The notes beneath the pieces are model-generated. The model worked only from the letters and a program-made list of their open reading frames with translations, did no database searches and was not told where the DNA came from. The position numbers were made by a program, and so were the translations under genes. Positions 1 through 6,747 of a DNA stretch of 7,102 nt are shown in pieces. The DNA lies in assembly GCA_947177435.1 (NCBI GenBank), contig CAMWUM010000095.1, forward strand, positions 1 to 7,102. Direction: 5' to 3'. Origin of the DNA: an uncultured Muribaculaceae bacterium (GTDB lineage: Bacteria; Bacteroidota; Bacteroidia; Bacteroidales; Muribaculaceae). Numbering within the stretch: the stretch's first letter is position 1; each line of letters starts with the position of its first letter.

Positions 1-557
1 TTGTTATCCTTTACGTAGGCCAATTTTGTGCCGTCGGGCGAGGGCACGGGCGGGTATTCCTTTTCATCGTCAACCTCCCTCCAGTGGCGATGGCGCCCTC
101 GGGGTTGCGGTTCGGGCACGGCGCCCAAGTCGCTCAACCGATTTCCGCGGATGGCGAATTGCCAGTTGTTGCCTGCATATTCAAACCACACCGTGTCGGC
201 TTTCCCGGAGACACGCACCTTGCTAAGGCGCAGGCTGTCTGGGCTTATCTTCGTATCCGTCATCGCGCCCAAGCTTTTGACCAGAGCCGAATGGTCGAAC
301 AACGGCGTGCGCTTGCGACTGTTGGCGTTTACTTTAGCATATTGGCGGCCGGCCTGGGTGTCGCGCACATACCAAAACTCAGGCCCGCGCCCAATCCATG
401 TTACACTGACCGAGCCATTGGCCACATTCTGAGGGCCAAACAGTTGTCTCGAATTGAAAGCACGGCGGTATCCGTCCAGCACTTCGCCGCCATCTTCGGC
501 AAATGCGCATAAGAATGCAATGGAACAGAAAATTGAGAAGAGCAGTTTCTTTGGCAT
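1..557 (-). CDS. S9 family peptidase (DPP-IV type), N-terminal part, cut by window edge
   Basis: The first 185 codons are present and open; the rest lies beyond the left edge. The start is the ATG at 557-555. It gives a clean signal peptide (MPKK, then a hydrophobic stretch LLFSIFCSIAFLCAFA) with a likely signal peptidase I cut after A20, before EDGG. The mature part resembles the beta-propeller N-terminal domain of Bacteroidetes S9B prolyl peptidases: a Y-R-x-A-F helix near residue 30, FWYVRDT near 61-67, PLFDHSALVKSLG near 85-97, and the blade motif PSPDGTKLAYVKDN at 172-185. The catalytic Ser-Asp-His domain would lie outside the window and cannot be checked. Family role: removal of dipeptides, often X-Pro, from peptides in the periplasm or at the surface. 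The start lies 16 bp downstream of the nuclease stop and is probably co-transcribed with it. A TTG at 564 in another frame and the lack of a Shine-Dalgarno do not change the start choice. Confidence 0.85.
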   Translation of the reverse strand, partial: MPKKLLFSIFCSIAFLCAFAEDGGEVLDGYRRAFNSRQLFGPQNVANGSVSVTWIGRGPEFWYVRDTQAGRQYAKVNANSRKRTPLFDHSALVKSLGAMTDTKISPDSLRLSKVRVSGKADTVWFEYAGNNWQFAIRGNRLSDLGAVPEPQPRGRHRHWREVDDEKEYPPVPSPDGTKLAYVKDN

Positions 558-562
558 AGTAC
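556..562. repeat. Direct repeat ATAGTAC, left copy (candidate target-site duplication)
   Basis: The heptamer ATAGTAC overlaps the first two bases of the S9 peptidase start codon and is found again at 1661-1667, just beyond the other end of the nuclease gene. The pair brackets the AT-rich segment. A 7-bp match between two flanks of about 50 bp is not rare by chance, so its status as a duplication rests mainly on the spacing argument given in the findings. Confidence 0.4.
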
Positions 563-573
563 AAATAAAATTA

Positions 574-1623
574 TTAAACGTTGAGTGTTCTTAATGTACG
601 TATCTCATTGAGCGTCTTATGTAACTGCTTCATAAGTTCCTCCTTAGGGGGGAGCTCTGTGAGATAGTTTGCGACTTTAATTCCTATAGAATCCAATTGC
701 AATAGTTCAATACGCTCATAGTTCCCTTCTGTACATAAAATTAATCCAAGTGGTGATTCTTCCCCCGCTTCACGCTCATATCGATCAAGATAACGAAGGT
801 AAAGTTCCATCTGTCCTTTATATTCCGCCTTGAATTTTCCCAATTTTAAATCTACAGCAATTAACCTGTGAAGTTTACGATGGTAGAACAGCAAATCGAC
901 TTTAAAGTCTTCACCATCAATTATCATGCGTTTCTGGCGGGCTACAAATGTAAATCCGTCTCCTAACTCAAGTAAGAAACGTTCAATGTGCGAAAGTAAA
1001 GCATCTTCAAGTTCACTTTCTGAATAGTTGCCTTTAAGACCTGTAAAATCTAGAAAATATGGGCTTTTGAACACAAGTTCTGGTGTGATGGCATGTTCAT
1101 CTCGTAAGTTTGCAAGTTCTGATTTTATCAACTCCTTAGGTTTTGTTGCAATAGCAGTACGTTCATAAAGCATACCATCTACCTTTTCTCTAAGAGTACG
1201 CACCGACCAACTTTCTTCGGCCGCCATCGTAAGATAAAACTCCCGTTGCAGTTCATCACTTAGTGACATAACTTCTTTAAAATGAGACCACGACAATTGT
1301 GTCGACAGTGTAGACACAATTTGATAGTCTGGCATTGCATCGGCAAACTGCATCATCCGCCTAAGATTTCTGACAGAGAACTCGGTACCTCCAAATTCAT
1401 ATCGTAATTTCTTTGCCAACTCTTCTACTACTCGTTTGCCGTATTCTGCACGACGATTGCCCAACACTTCTCGATTTACGCGTTCCCCGATTTGCCAATA
1501 CAATAATGTTATAGCCGAATTTGCAACAACCGCTACATGCTGTCGGGCATTTGTTATCATTATCCTTATATCGGATATCATCAAATCTTGTGAATCATTT
1601 TGTACAATTGTAACTGAATCCAT
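574..1623 (-). CDS. DUF1016/YhcG-family PD-(D/E)XK nuclease
   Basis: This 349-residue protein matches the full length of the DUF1016 (YhcG, COG4804) family. The N-terminal domain, about residues 15-165, is helical and has recognisable family motifs: LYWQIGERV at 41-49, YGKRVVEELA at 61-70, FSVRNLRRM at 82-90 and TQLSWSHF at 108-115. The C-terminal domain, about 180-340, is a PD-(D/E)XK nuclease fold: an acidic helix with Glu206 and Glu214, then KVDLLFYH with Asp243, then VDLKLG with Asp258-x-Lys260, and GQMELY with Gln271. These active-site positions appear intact. The family is often found near restriction-modification or phage-defence genes, but its substrate is not settled. By eye the gene is near 40% GC, against a clearly GC-richer neighbourhood, and it uses A/T-ending codons that its neighbours avoid. 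It starts 48 bp after the upstream lipoprotein stop, and I see no promoter of its own. Anti-phage function is inference; nuclease fold assignment is firm. Confidence 0.93.
   Translation of the reverse strand: MDSVTIVQNDSQDLMISDIRIMITNARQHVAVVANSAITLLYWQIGERVNREVLGNRRAEYGKRVVEELAKKLRYEFGGTEFSVRNLRRMMQFADAMPDYQIVSTLSTQLSWSHFKEVMSLSDELQREFYLTMAAEESWSVRTLREKVDGMLYERTAIATKPKELIKSELANLRDEHAITPELVFKSPYFLDFTGLKGNYSESELEDALLSHIERFLLELGDGFTFVARQKRMIIDGEDFKVDLLFYHRKLHRLIAVDLKLGKFKAEYKGQMELYLRYLDRYEREAGEESPLGLILCTEGNYERIELLQLDSIGIKVANYLTELPPKEELMKQLHKTLNEIRTLRTLNV
1295..1321. repeat. 9-bp perfect inverted repeat inside the nuclease gene
   Basis: The arms AATTGTGTC (1295-1303) and GACACAATT (1313-1321) are perfectly complementary and separated by 9 nt. 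They lie in codons for the family-conserved stretch IVSTLSTQL, so part of the symmetry may simply come from the repeated Ser-Thr-Leu/Ser-Thr-Gln coding. In RNA it could form a moderately stable hairpin. No function can be read from the sequence. Confidence 0.6.
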
Positions 1624-1660
1624 AGCTTCACAAATCAGGTGTCCGTTTTGTTGGTTAATG

Positions 1661-1667
1661 ATAGTAC
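1661..1667. repeat. Direct repeat ATAGTAC, right copy (candidate target-site duplication)
   Basis: This is the second copy of the heptamer. It lies in the 48-bp gap between the Ig-like lipoprotein stop (1674-1672) and the nuclease start (1623). The change to AT-rich sequence falls close to this repeat. No terminal inverted repeats or transposase are visible between the two copies. Confidence 0.4.
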
Positions 1668-1671
1668 CGGA

Positions 1672-3621
1672 TTATCGACGGGGTTGGTTGCGGCCGGCGG
1701 AGCCAAAGCCGGTGGCGAAGGGGTCATCCTCTTCTTCGTCCGCGGGATCTGTCGGGGGCTTTTCGCCGGCCTTGAGCTTGGGCTTGTTCTTTTTGATGTC
1801 GTAGGGTTTCTGCTGGTCGACGGGCACTGCGTAGATGTCCCAATCCTGGGTCACGTCCCAGTTGGCGCGCAGATTGATTTTCTTATCGAAATAGTACACT
1901 TCCTCGGGCTGGCGCCAGTCGGCGATGGAGCCCGGGTCCCACTTGCCGTTGGCGTTGGCGTCGATGTAGAGGCGCGCGTACACCTGGCCTGGGTTAAGGT
2001 ATCGGAACACGGCTCGCCCGTTGACCACCGGAGCCGTAGCAATCACAGCATCGCTCTTGTTGAGCAGCTCTACCACGGCAGGCAGCGTGTCGAGGCCTGC
2101 GATGCTGAACGTCAGGTTGGAGTATTCCTCAAGGGTGCGCACCGTGAACTCGTGCTTCACCTGGTTGTTGTGCTCGCCGTAAATGTTAGTCACGGCGGCG
2201 GAGTCTACCGTGATGCGGTACGATGCTCCGGGTTCCCACTTGTATTCGATCTTTCGGCGCATCAATGCGTTGGTGCTGTCCACCACAAACTTAACGCCGG
2301 GTATCTTCTCCCACAGCGTGTCGACTTTCACCTCCATTGTCACCCCGGCGGCATCGATGACGCCGATGGGCTCGGTGGCGTTGAAGACCACTGGACGGTG
2401 CACATCCTGCTTGGGACCGGTGGCGGCGGAGAACGAAATGAACGTGGGCTCGGGCGGCAGAGTGTCGGCCTGCTCCTCGCCTTTCTTCTTCGTTTTCTTG
2501 GCCGCTGGGTCTTTGAAGAAGAATTTTAGAGTGTCAGTACGCCAGGTAAGCATATCGGCCGTGTCGGTACGCAGAGCCTTGACAGACAGATATAACGAAT
2601 CGGTGGCAAGCACTGACTCGTCAAAAATCCAATACTCGAGCGAGTCGAGCGTGGGGTTGGCCTTGAGCCTGGCCCATGAGCTGATGTCCTGTCCGGTCAT
2701 CGGGCCGGAGATGAGTGTGATTTCGGGCAGCGTATCGGCCGGAGCGCCCATGCTGATGGTGATGCGCCGGCGGTCGGGTCGAGCATAATCCTTGACGTAC
2801 TGCGCCGAATAGCCCTCATTGAACCACGTAAGCAACACGTCGTTAGGGAAATAGGCCGTACCGGCGCGGGCCACGAGCGAGTCCTCGCTCAGATGCGAAC
2901 GCAGCGTGTCGACCACCTCGATGGTTGTGGCATAAGGCTCGACGACGGCTGTGGCGAAGGCCACGTCCTCGCTGCGGTCCCACTTGTAGTCACGGTTGAG
3001 GTCATTGAGAGCATAGACGCGGTAGCGCCCAGGCTTGACGTTGCTTATCGTGAACTGCCCAAGCTGGTTGGTGCGGGCCACGCGCAGCAGAGGCACCGAT
3101 GAGATAGCCGTATCAGAGAGGTCGGAGTGTATGCCCACGAGCATGCCCTGGGCCGGTTCCAAGGTCTTGGCTTCAAACACCATGCCCGAGATGCGGAGCG
3201 AGTCGATGGAGTCGCCCGTAGAGAAAGCGTAGGTAAATCCGTCGAGCACGTTGCCCTCGTTGAGGTCTTTGATTGCGTCGCCGAAATCGATGGTGTAGGT
3301 GGTGTTGGGCTGCAGCGTGTCTTTGAGCTGCACGCTCACATGCCGGCCGTTGGCCGAGATGGCTGGCATGTTTTTCTGCACGGGCGATACAATCACCTTG
3401 CTCGACACGTCGGCCAGCTGCACGTTCTCGTTGAAAAATATGTCGATATTCTGACGGTCGACGCCAAGCGCCCCGTTGGCAGGCCTCGCCCCCACAAACA
3501 CCGGGGGAGCGACGTCCTTAGGGCCGCCCTCAGGGCGGCCTATGCTGGCGCATGCGGCTGCGATGCAAGCCACTACGGCCACCAGCAGCCATTGCAACGG
3601 GGTGAGCTTGGAGCGCCTCAT
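1672..3621 (-). CDS. Ig-like (SbsA/Big_5) domain lipoprotein
   Basis: A 649-residue exported lipoprotein. Residues 1-23 form a signal peptide, and Cys24 is the likely lipidated residue. The box is IAAAC, with Ala rather than Leu at -3; VVAC at 16-19 is a less likely alternative. The following SIGRPEGGPKD matches the mature start I recall for this Bacteroidetes family. Domains in order: an SbsA-type Ig-like domain at about 38-135 (ARPANGALGV, then LQPNTTYTIDFGDAIKDLNEGN); a carboxypeptidase-regulatory/CnaB-like beta-sandwich at about 142-235, ending in the acidic loop DLNRDYKWD (207-215); a middle region without a clear assignment; a lysine-rich linker at 373-383; a second Ig-like module at about 405-496; and a C-terminal beta module carrying a second acidic loop DANANGKWD (554-562). 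The tail is acidic and disordered (DEEEDD). The acidic loops look able to bind calcium, which is inference. Its exact role is unknown. It begins 7 bp after the GH43 stop, so the two are likely co-transcribed. Surface or periplasmic exposure cannot be decided from sequence. Confidence 0.85.
   Translation of the reverse strand: MRRSKLTPLQWLLVAVVACIAAACASIGRPEGGPKDVAPPVFVGARPANGALGVDRQNIDIFFNENVQLADVSSKVIVSPVQKNMPAISANGRHVSVQLKDTLQPNTTYTIDFGDAIKDLNEGNVLDGFTYAFSTGDSIDSLRISGMVFEAKTLEPAQGMLVGIHSDLSDTAISSVPLLRVARTNQLGQFTISNVKPGRYRVYALNDLNRDYKWDRSEDVAFATAVVEPYATTIEVVDTLRSHLSEDSLVARAGTAYFPNDVLLTWFNEGYSAQYVKDYARPDRRRITISMGAPADTLPEITLISGPMTGQDISSWARLKANPTLDSLEYWIFDESVLATDSLYLSVKALRTDTADMLTWRTDTLKFFFKDPAAKKTKKKGEEQADTLPPEPTFISFSAATGPKQDVHRPVVFNATEPIGVIDAAGVTMEVKVDTLWEKIPGVKFVVDSTNALMRRKIEYKWEPGASYRITVDSAAVTNIYGEHNNQVKHEFTVRTLEEYSNLTFSIAGLDTLPAVVELLNKSDAVIATAPVVNGRAVFRYLNPGQVYARLYIDANANGKWDPGSIADWRQPEEVYYFDKKINLRANWDVTQDWDIYAVPVDQQKPYDIKKNKPKLKAGEKPPTDPADEEEDDPFATGFGSAGRNQPRR
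3522..3540. repeat. GC-rich near-perfect palindrome early in the lipoprotein gene
   Basis: GGCCGCCCT and AGGGCGGCC are separated by one base, giving a 19-nt palindrome at codons 28-34 of the lipoprotein, directly after the lipidated Cys. The encoded residues are G-R-P-E-G-G-P. As RNA it would form a very stable, tight hairpin about 80 nt downstream of the start codon. It may only reflect the codon choice for a conserved peptide. Confidence 0.65.
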
Positions 3622-3628
3622 CGGTCAG

Positions 3629-4762
3629 TTACCGCTTGATTTCATAGTTGGCTACGTAGGGGATGGTCGGGACACCATCCTCGCCAAATTCGATGGGAAG
3701 CCACAGCGTGCGGCTGTCTTTCAGGTTCTCGGGTTTCCAGATATCGGCCACGAACACGGGCTGTCCGCCAATCTCGACGATGTAGGTGCCCTGACCGCCA
3801 AAAGTGGTGTCGGCGCCCTCGCCGGTGAATGGGGTGTCTTCCATCATCGTCCACTCGCCCATAATGTCGGAGGCGTGCATCATGCGGGCCTTGTTGGGAG
3901 CCCAGCCGGTGCAACCGGAGGTAATCATCCAGTACTCACCGTCGCGCTTGAAGATGGTCGGAGCCTCGTTGTGGCCGCCGGGGAATATGCGTATGTACTT
4001 GCCGGTGTGGGCGGTGTAGTCGTCGGTAAGTTCGGCGATCTGCAGCGTCAGGTTCTCCTCCGACGAATAGATGTGGTAAGCCTTGCCATCCTCATCGACA
4101 TAGAGCGTCATGTCGCGGCTCATCTGGCCGCCTTCGAGGTCACGGTCGACGAAGAGGCCCTCGTCCACCATCTGCTGCCACTCGGGCGTCCACCATTCGA
4201 GGTTGTCGAAGTCGACGCCGGCGTGCTTGCCGTGAAGCGAATCAGGGAAGTTGATGGGATACTGGCCGGCGTTGGCGCGGGTGGAGTGCAGGAGCGTGAA
4301 CGGTCCGGTGGGCGTATCGCTCACGGCCACGCCGCAGTGAGCGGCTTCGTAGCCTCGGCCCGGGAGCTCGTGGTGGAACCACAGCACGTACTTGCCGGTC
4401 TTATCGTTATAAATCACTTTCGGCCTCTCCACGATGCATCCGGGAGTCAGGCCCTCAGCGGCGTCCTCGCTGACGGGGAGCACGATGCCGCGGTTGGTCC
4501 AGTTCTTGAAGTCAGTGGTGGAGTAGCAGCTGACGCCCAATTGCGGAGATGACATGCGGCTGGGGCGCTGCTCGCCGTACCAGTAGGTGGTGTCGCCCAC
4601 GGTCAGGAATCCGCCGCCGTGGCAGTTGACGGGATTGCCCTCGGTGTCAATGATTTGCTCGCCATTTGCGATTACTAAGGGCGCTGCCTGCTCTGACGTG
4701 CCGGCGCACGAGCTCAGCGCCACTGCGGCGCCAAGGGCCATGAAAAGTGATTTTGCCTTCAT
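3629..4762 (-). CDS. GH43 family glycoside hydrolase lipoprotein, exo-beta-1,3-galactanase-like
   Basis: The start is the ATG at 4762, giving 377 residues and a good lipoprotein signal, MKAKSLFMALGAAVALSSC with lipobox LSSC and Cys19. The frame is open further upstream, but that would overlap rho and bury the signal peptide. The mature protein is a single five-bladed GH43 propeller with no extra binding module. Motifs seen: HGGG at 48-51 and WYGEQR at 61-66 in blade 1; VERPKVIYN with Glu112; SRDMTLYVDEDG with Asp217; HNEAP with Glu266, the likely general acid; SGCTGWAP at 282-289; FGGQGTY with Gln324. Blade 1 lacks the usual catalytic-base Asp and has HGGG there. From family knowledge this pattern fits the exo-beta-1,3-galactanase-like subfamilies of GH43 (such as GH43_24), where a Glu and a Gln are discussed as replacing the base. 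The likely substrate is therefore galactan side chains of plant arabinogalactan, which is inference; a related subfamily such as GH43_34 is possible. It starts 11 bp after the rho stop with no promoter or terminator between. Confidence 0.88.
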   Translation of the reverse strand: MKAKSLFMALGAAVALSSCAGTSEQAAPLVIANGEQIIDTEGNPVNCHGGGFLTVGDTTYWYGEQRPSRMSSPQLGVSCYSTTDFKNWTNRGIVLPVSEDAAEGLTPGCIVERPKVIYNDKTGKYVLWFHHELPGRGYEAAHCGVAVSDTPTGPFTLLHSTRANAGQYPINFPDSLHGKHAGVDFDNLEWWTPEWQQMVDEGLFVDRDLEGGQMSRDMTLYVDEDGKAYHIYSSEENLTLQIAELTDDYTAHTGKYIRIFPGGHNEAPTIFKRDGEYWMITSGCTGWAPNKARMMHASDIMGEWTMMEDTPFTGEGADTTFGGQGTYIVEIGGQPVFVADIWKPENLKDSRTLWLPIEFGEDGVPTIPYVANYEIKR

Positions 4763-4773
4763 TATAGTTTTAG

Positions 4774-6747
4774 TTAGTCGTTCATGGTGCGCAGGAGCTC
4801 GTCGTTGTCGCGGGTGCGCTCCATGCGGTCTTTGATAAATTCCATTGCTTCGATGCTGTTGCGGTCGCTGATAAATCGGCGCAGAATCCACATGCGGTTT
4901 AGGGTCTCCTCACGCAGCAGCAGGTCGTCGCGGCGCGTCGACGAGGCGATGATGTCGACAGCCGGGAAGATGCGCTTGTTCGAAAGCTTGCGGTCGAGCT
5001 GCAGCTCCATGTTGCCAGTGCCTTTGAACTCCTCGAAGATTACTTCGTCCATCTTCGACGAGGTCTCGGTCAGAGCGGTGGCGATGATGGTGAGCGAACC
5101 GCCGTTTTCGATGTTGCGGGCCGCGCCGAAGAATCGCTTGGGCTTCTGCAGGGCGTTAGCGTCGACGCCACCCGACAGGATCTTGCCGGATGCGGGCGAC
5201 ACGGTGTTGTAAGCGCGCGCCAGGCGGGTGATGGAGTCGAGCAGGATTACCACATCGTGGCCGCACTCGACCATGCGCTTGGCCTTTTCGAGCACGATGC
5301 TGGCTATCTTGACGTGGCGCTCGGCGGGCTCGTCGAATGTCGAGGCGATCACCTCGGCGTTGACGCTTCGGCTCAGGTCGGTCACCTCCTCGGGGCGCTC
5401 GTCGATAAGCAGAATCATAATGTACGTCTCGGGGTGGTTCTCGGCGATGGCGTTGGCGATATCTTTGAGTAGCAGTGTCTTGCCGGTCTTAGGAGGAGCC
5501 ACGATAAGGCCACGCTGGCCTTTGCCGATGGGCGAGAACATATCCACGACGCGGGTGGAGATGTTGCAGGTCGAGCCGCTGGTGAGGTCAAACTTCTCGT
5601 TGGGGAAGAGCGGCGTGAGGTGCTCAAACTGCTCGCGGTCACGGATAAACTCGGGCGAGCGGCCGTTGACGTGCATCACAGATGTCAGGGGGAAGTACTT
5701 CTCGTTTTCACGCGGCGGACGGATGGTGCACTCCACCACATCGCCCGTCTTAAGGCCATAAGCCTTGATCTGCTGCTGGGTAACCAGGATGTCGTCGGGC
5801 GACGGCATATAATTGTAGTCACTCGAGCGCAGAAAGCCGTGGCCCTCGGGCACGATCTCAAGCACGCCAGATGCCTCAAGGAAGTCACTGAAATCGTAAT
5901 AAGGAATCTGAGGCTGCTGATACTGCTGGAACTGCTTGTTCTTGCGGTTCTTCTTGCCTGTGCCAGGCGGGTTGGGTATCACCTGCCCGGGTTCGCCAAT
6001 CATAATCGGCATCGGCTGTGCCGGCTGTTGCGGCTGGTTGTTCTGGTTATTTTGGTTGTTATGATTGTTCTGGTTGTTTTGGTTTTGGCCCTGATTATTG
6101 TTCTTTTGGCGACGTGGCAGGGGCGGCACGGGCTGCAGCGGAGCCTCATCACGCTCTTTCTGCGAACGGGGCACGAACTTGCGGCCCTCGCTGCGGGGGA
6201 AGAAAGCGCCAAAATCATTATCGGTCTTAACCGCTTCTGTGGCCGGCTTTTCCTCTTCGGCCTTTGAGGCTTCGACAGCGGTAGCCTCGGCAGGCGCCTG
6301 CTCAACTGAGGCAGGGGTCTGCTCGGCGGCAGAGGGCTGAACATCAGCGCCTGCGGGCTCGGTCTGGGCGGTAGCCGGCTGTTCTTTCTTGGGGCGGCCG
6401 CGGCGCTTGGCTTGGGGCTTGGCCTCGGGCGCATCAGCTGCGGGCTGCTCCTCGGCAGGTTTCTCAGCGGACTTGTCGGCCGGCTTCTCAGCCTTCGCCT
6501 TCTTCTTGGTCGGAGCAGGCTGATCCTCAGCCGCTTCAGCCTTGGGCTTGCGTCCGCGGCGCTTGGGCTGCTGCTTGCCGTCGGCCTGCTGGGCGCTGTA
6601 GTTGTCGATGGCGATGGCGCCCTGCTTGTCGAGTATGGCAAACTTCACGCCGTCGTCAGACAGGTTATTGACATTGATTCCCATTTCGGCGGCCGCTTGG
6701 CGCACCTTGTCTGGTTCCATTTCTTGAAGCTCGTAGATGGTGTACAT
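4774..6747 (-). CDS. rho: Transcription termination factor Rho with long disordered insertion
   Basis: Rho is the hexameric ATP-driven RNA translocase that ends transcription of untranslated RNA. From the ATG at 6747 the protein has 657 residues, against about 420 in E. coli. Residues 1-45 ([15 protein letters not shown]) form the SAP-like Rho N domain. About 50-280 is a low-complexity insertion: Ala/Pro/Glu/Lys-rich, with basic AT-hook-like patches KRRGRKPK (62-69) and AKRRGRPKK (113-121), then a Q/N-rich run (216-242). The cold-shock RNA-binding domain is about 285-365 ([19 protein letters not shown]). The ATPase core follows: Walker A APPKTGKT at 417-424, LIDERPEEV at 447-455 with the catalytic Glu region, Walker [17 protein letters not shown] with Asp504, the Q-loop [14 protein letters not shown] at 520-533, the R-loop region [11 protein letters not shown] at 576-586, and the arginine-finger segment KRIFPAVD at 591-598. 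All key core residues appear intact. The start is chosen because MYTI begins the Rho N domain; an in-frame GTG at 6864 would add 39 unrelated residues. A good promoter lies upstream. Confidence 0.98.
   Translation of the reverse strand: MYTIYELQEMEPDKVRQAAAEMGINVNNLSDDGVKFAILDKQGAIAIDNYSAQQADGKQQPKRRGRKPKAEAAEDQPAPTKKKAKAEKPADKSAEKPAEEQPAADAPEAKPQAKRRGRPKKEQPATAQTEPAGADVQPSAAEQTPASVEQAPAEATAVEASKAEEEKPATEAVKTDNDFGAFFPRSEGRKFVPRSQKERDEAPLQPVPPLPRRQKNNNQGQNQNNQNNHNNQNNQNNQPQQPAQPMPIMIGEPGQVIPNPPGTGKKNRKNKQFQQYQQPQIPYYDFSDFLEASGVLEIVPEGHGFLRSSDYNYMPSPDDILVTQQQIKAYGLKTGDVVECTIRPPRENEKYFPLTSVMHVNGRSPEFIRDREQFEHLTPLFPNEKFDLTSGSTCNISTRVVDMFSPIGKGQRGLIVAPPKTGKTLLLKDIANAIAENHPETYIMILLIDERPEEVTDLSRSVNAEVIASTFDEPAERHVKIASIVLEKAKRMVECGHDVVILLDSITRLARAYNTVSPASGKILSGGVDANALQKPKRFFGAARNIENGGSLTIIATALTETSSKMDEVIFEEFKGTGNMELQLDRKLSNKRIFPAVDIIASSTRRDDLLLREETLNRMWILRRFISDRNSIEAMEFIKDRMERTRDNDELLRTMND
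6022..6102 (-). repeat. Degenerate 9-nt tandem repeat coding the Q/N-rich tract of Rho
   Basis: Codons 216-242 of rho consist almost only of CAA/CAG and AAT/AAC. The middle part has a recurring three-residue unit, Gln-Asn-Asn, with one Asn-Asn-His-Asn-Asn interruption. On the plus strand it reads as runs of a TTNTGGTTG-like 9-mer. The copies differ by synonymous changes, so it is an imperfect repeat, but replication slippage in whole units would keep the frame. Confidence 0.8.

Noticed and set aside
379..564. 61-residue minus-strand frame from a TTG at 564
   Set aside because: It overlaps the start of the S9 peptidase in another frame; the peptidase frame has a signal peptide and family motifs and stays open to the window edge.
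558..573. Promoter for the S9 peptidase in the TTTTATTTG sequence next to its start
   Set aside because: The -7 box has a mismatch in TA and would lie only a few bases from the ATG, with no properly spaced -33 element.
1639..2529. Long plus-strand open frame opposite the Ig-like lipoprotein gene
   Set aside because: It is opposite a well-supported lipoprotein gene, has low-complexity Val/Gly/Leu composition, no domain, and no promoter.
3476..4552. Long plus-strand open frame opposite the GH43 gene
   Set aside because: The minus strand carries a clear GH43 protein with all motifs. The plus frame shows no recognisable domain and is expected from GC-rich codon use.
4763..4891. Upstream extension of the GH43 gene to 4891
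   Set aside because: It would overlap the end of rho in another frame and place 43 residues before an obvious lipoprotein signal peptide.
5620..6267. Plus-strand frame with hydrophobic Leu/Val runs resembling membrane segments
   Set aside because: The hydrophobic runs are the antisense of the Gln/Asn codons of Rho and are an artefact.
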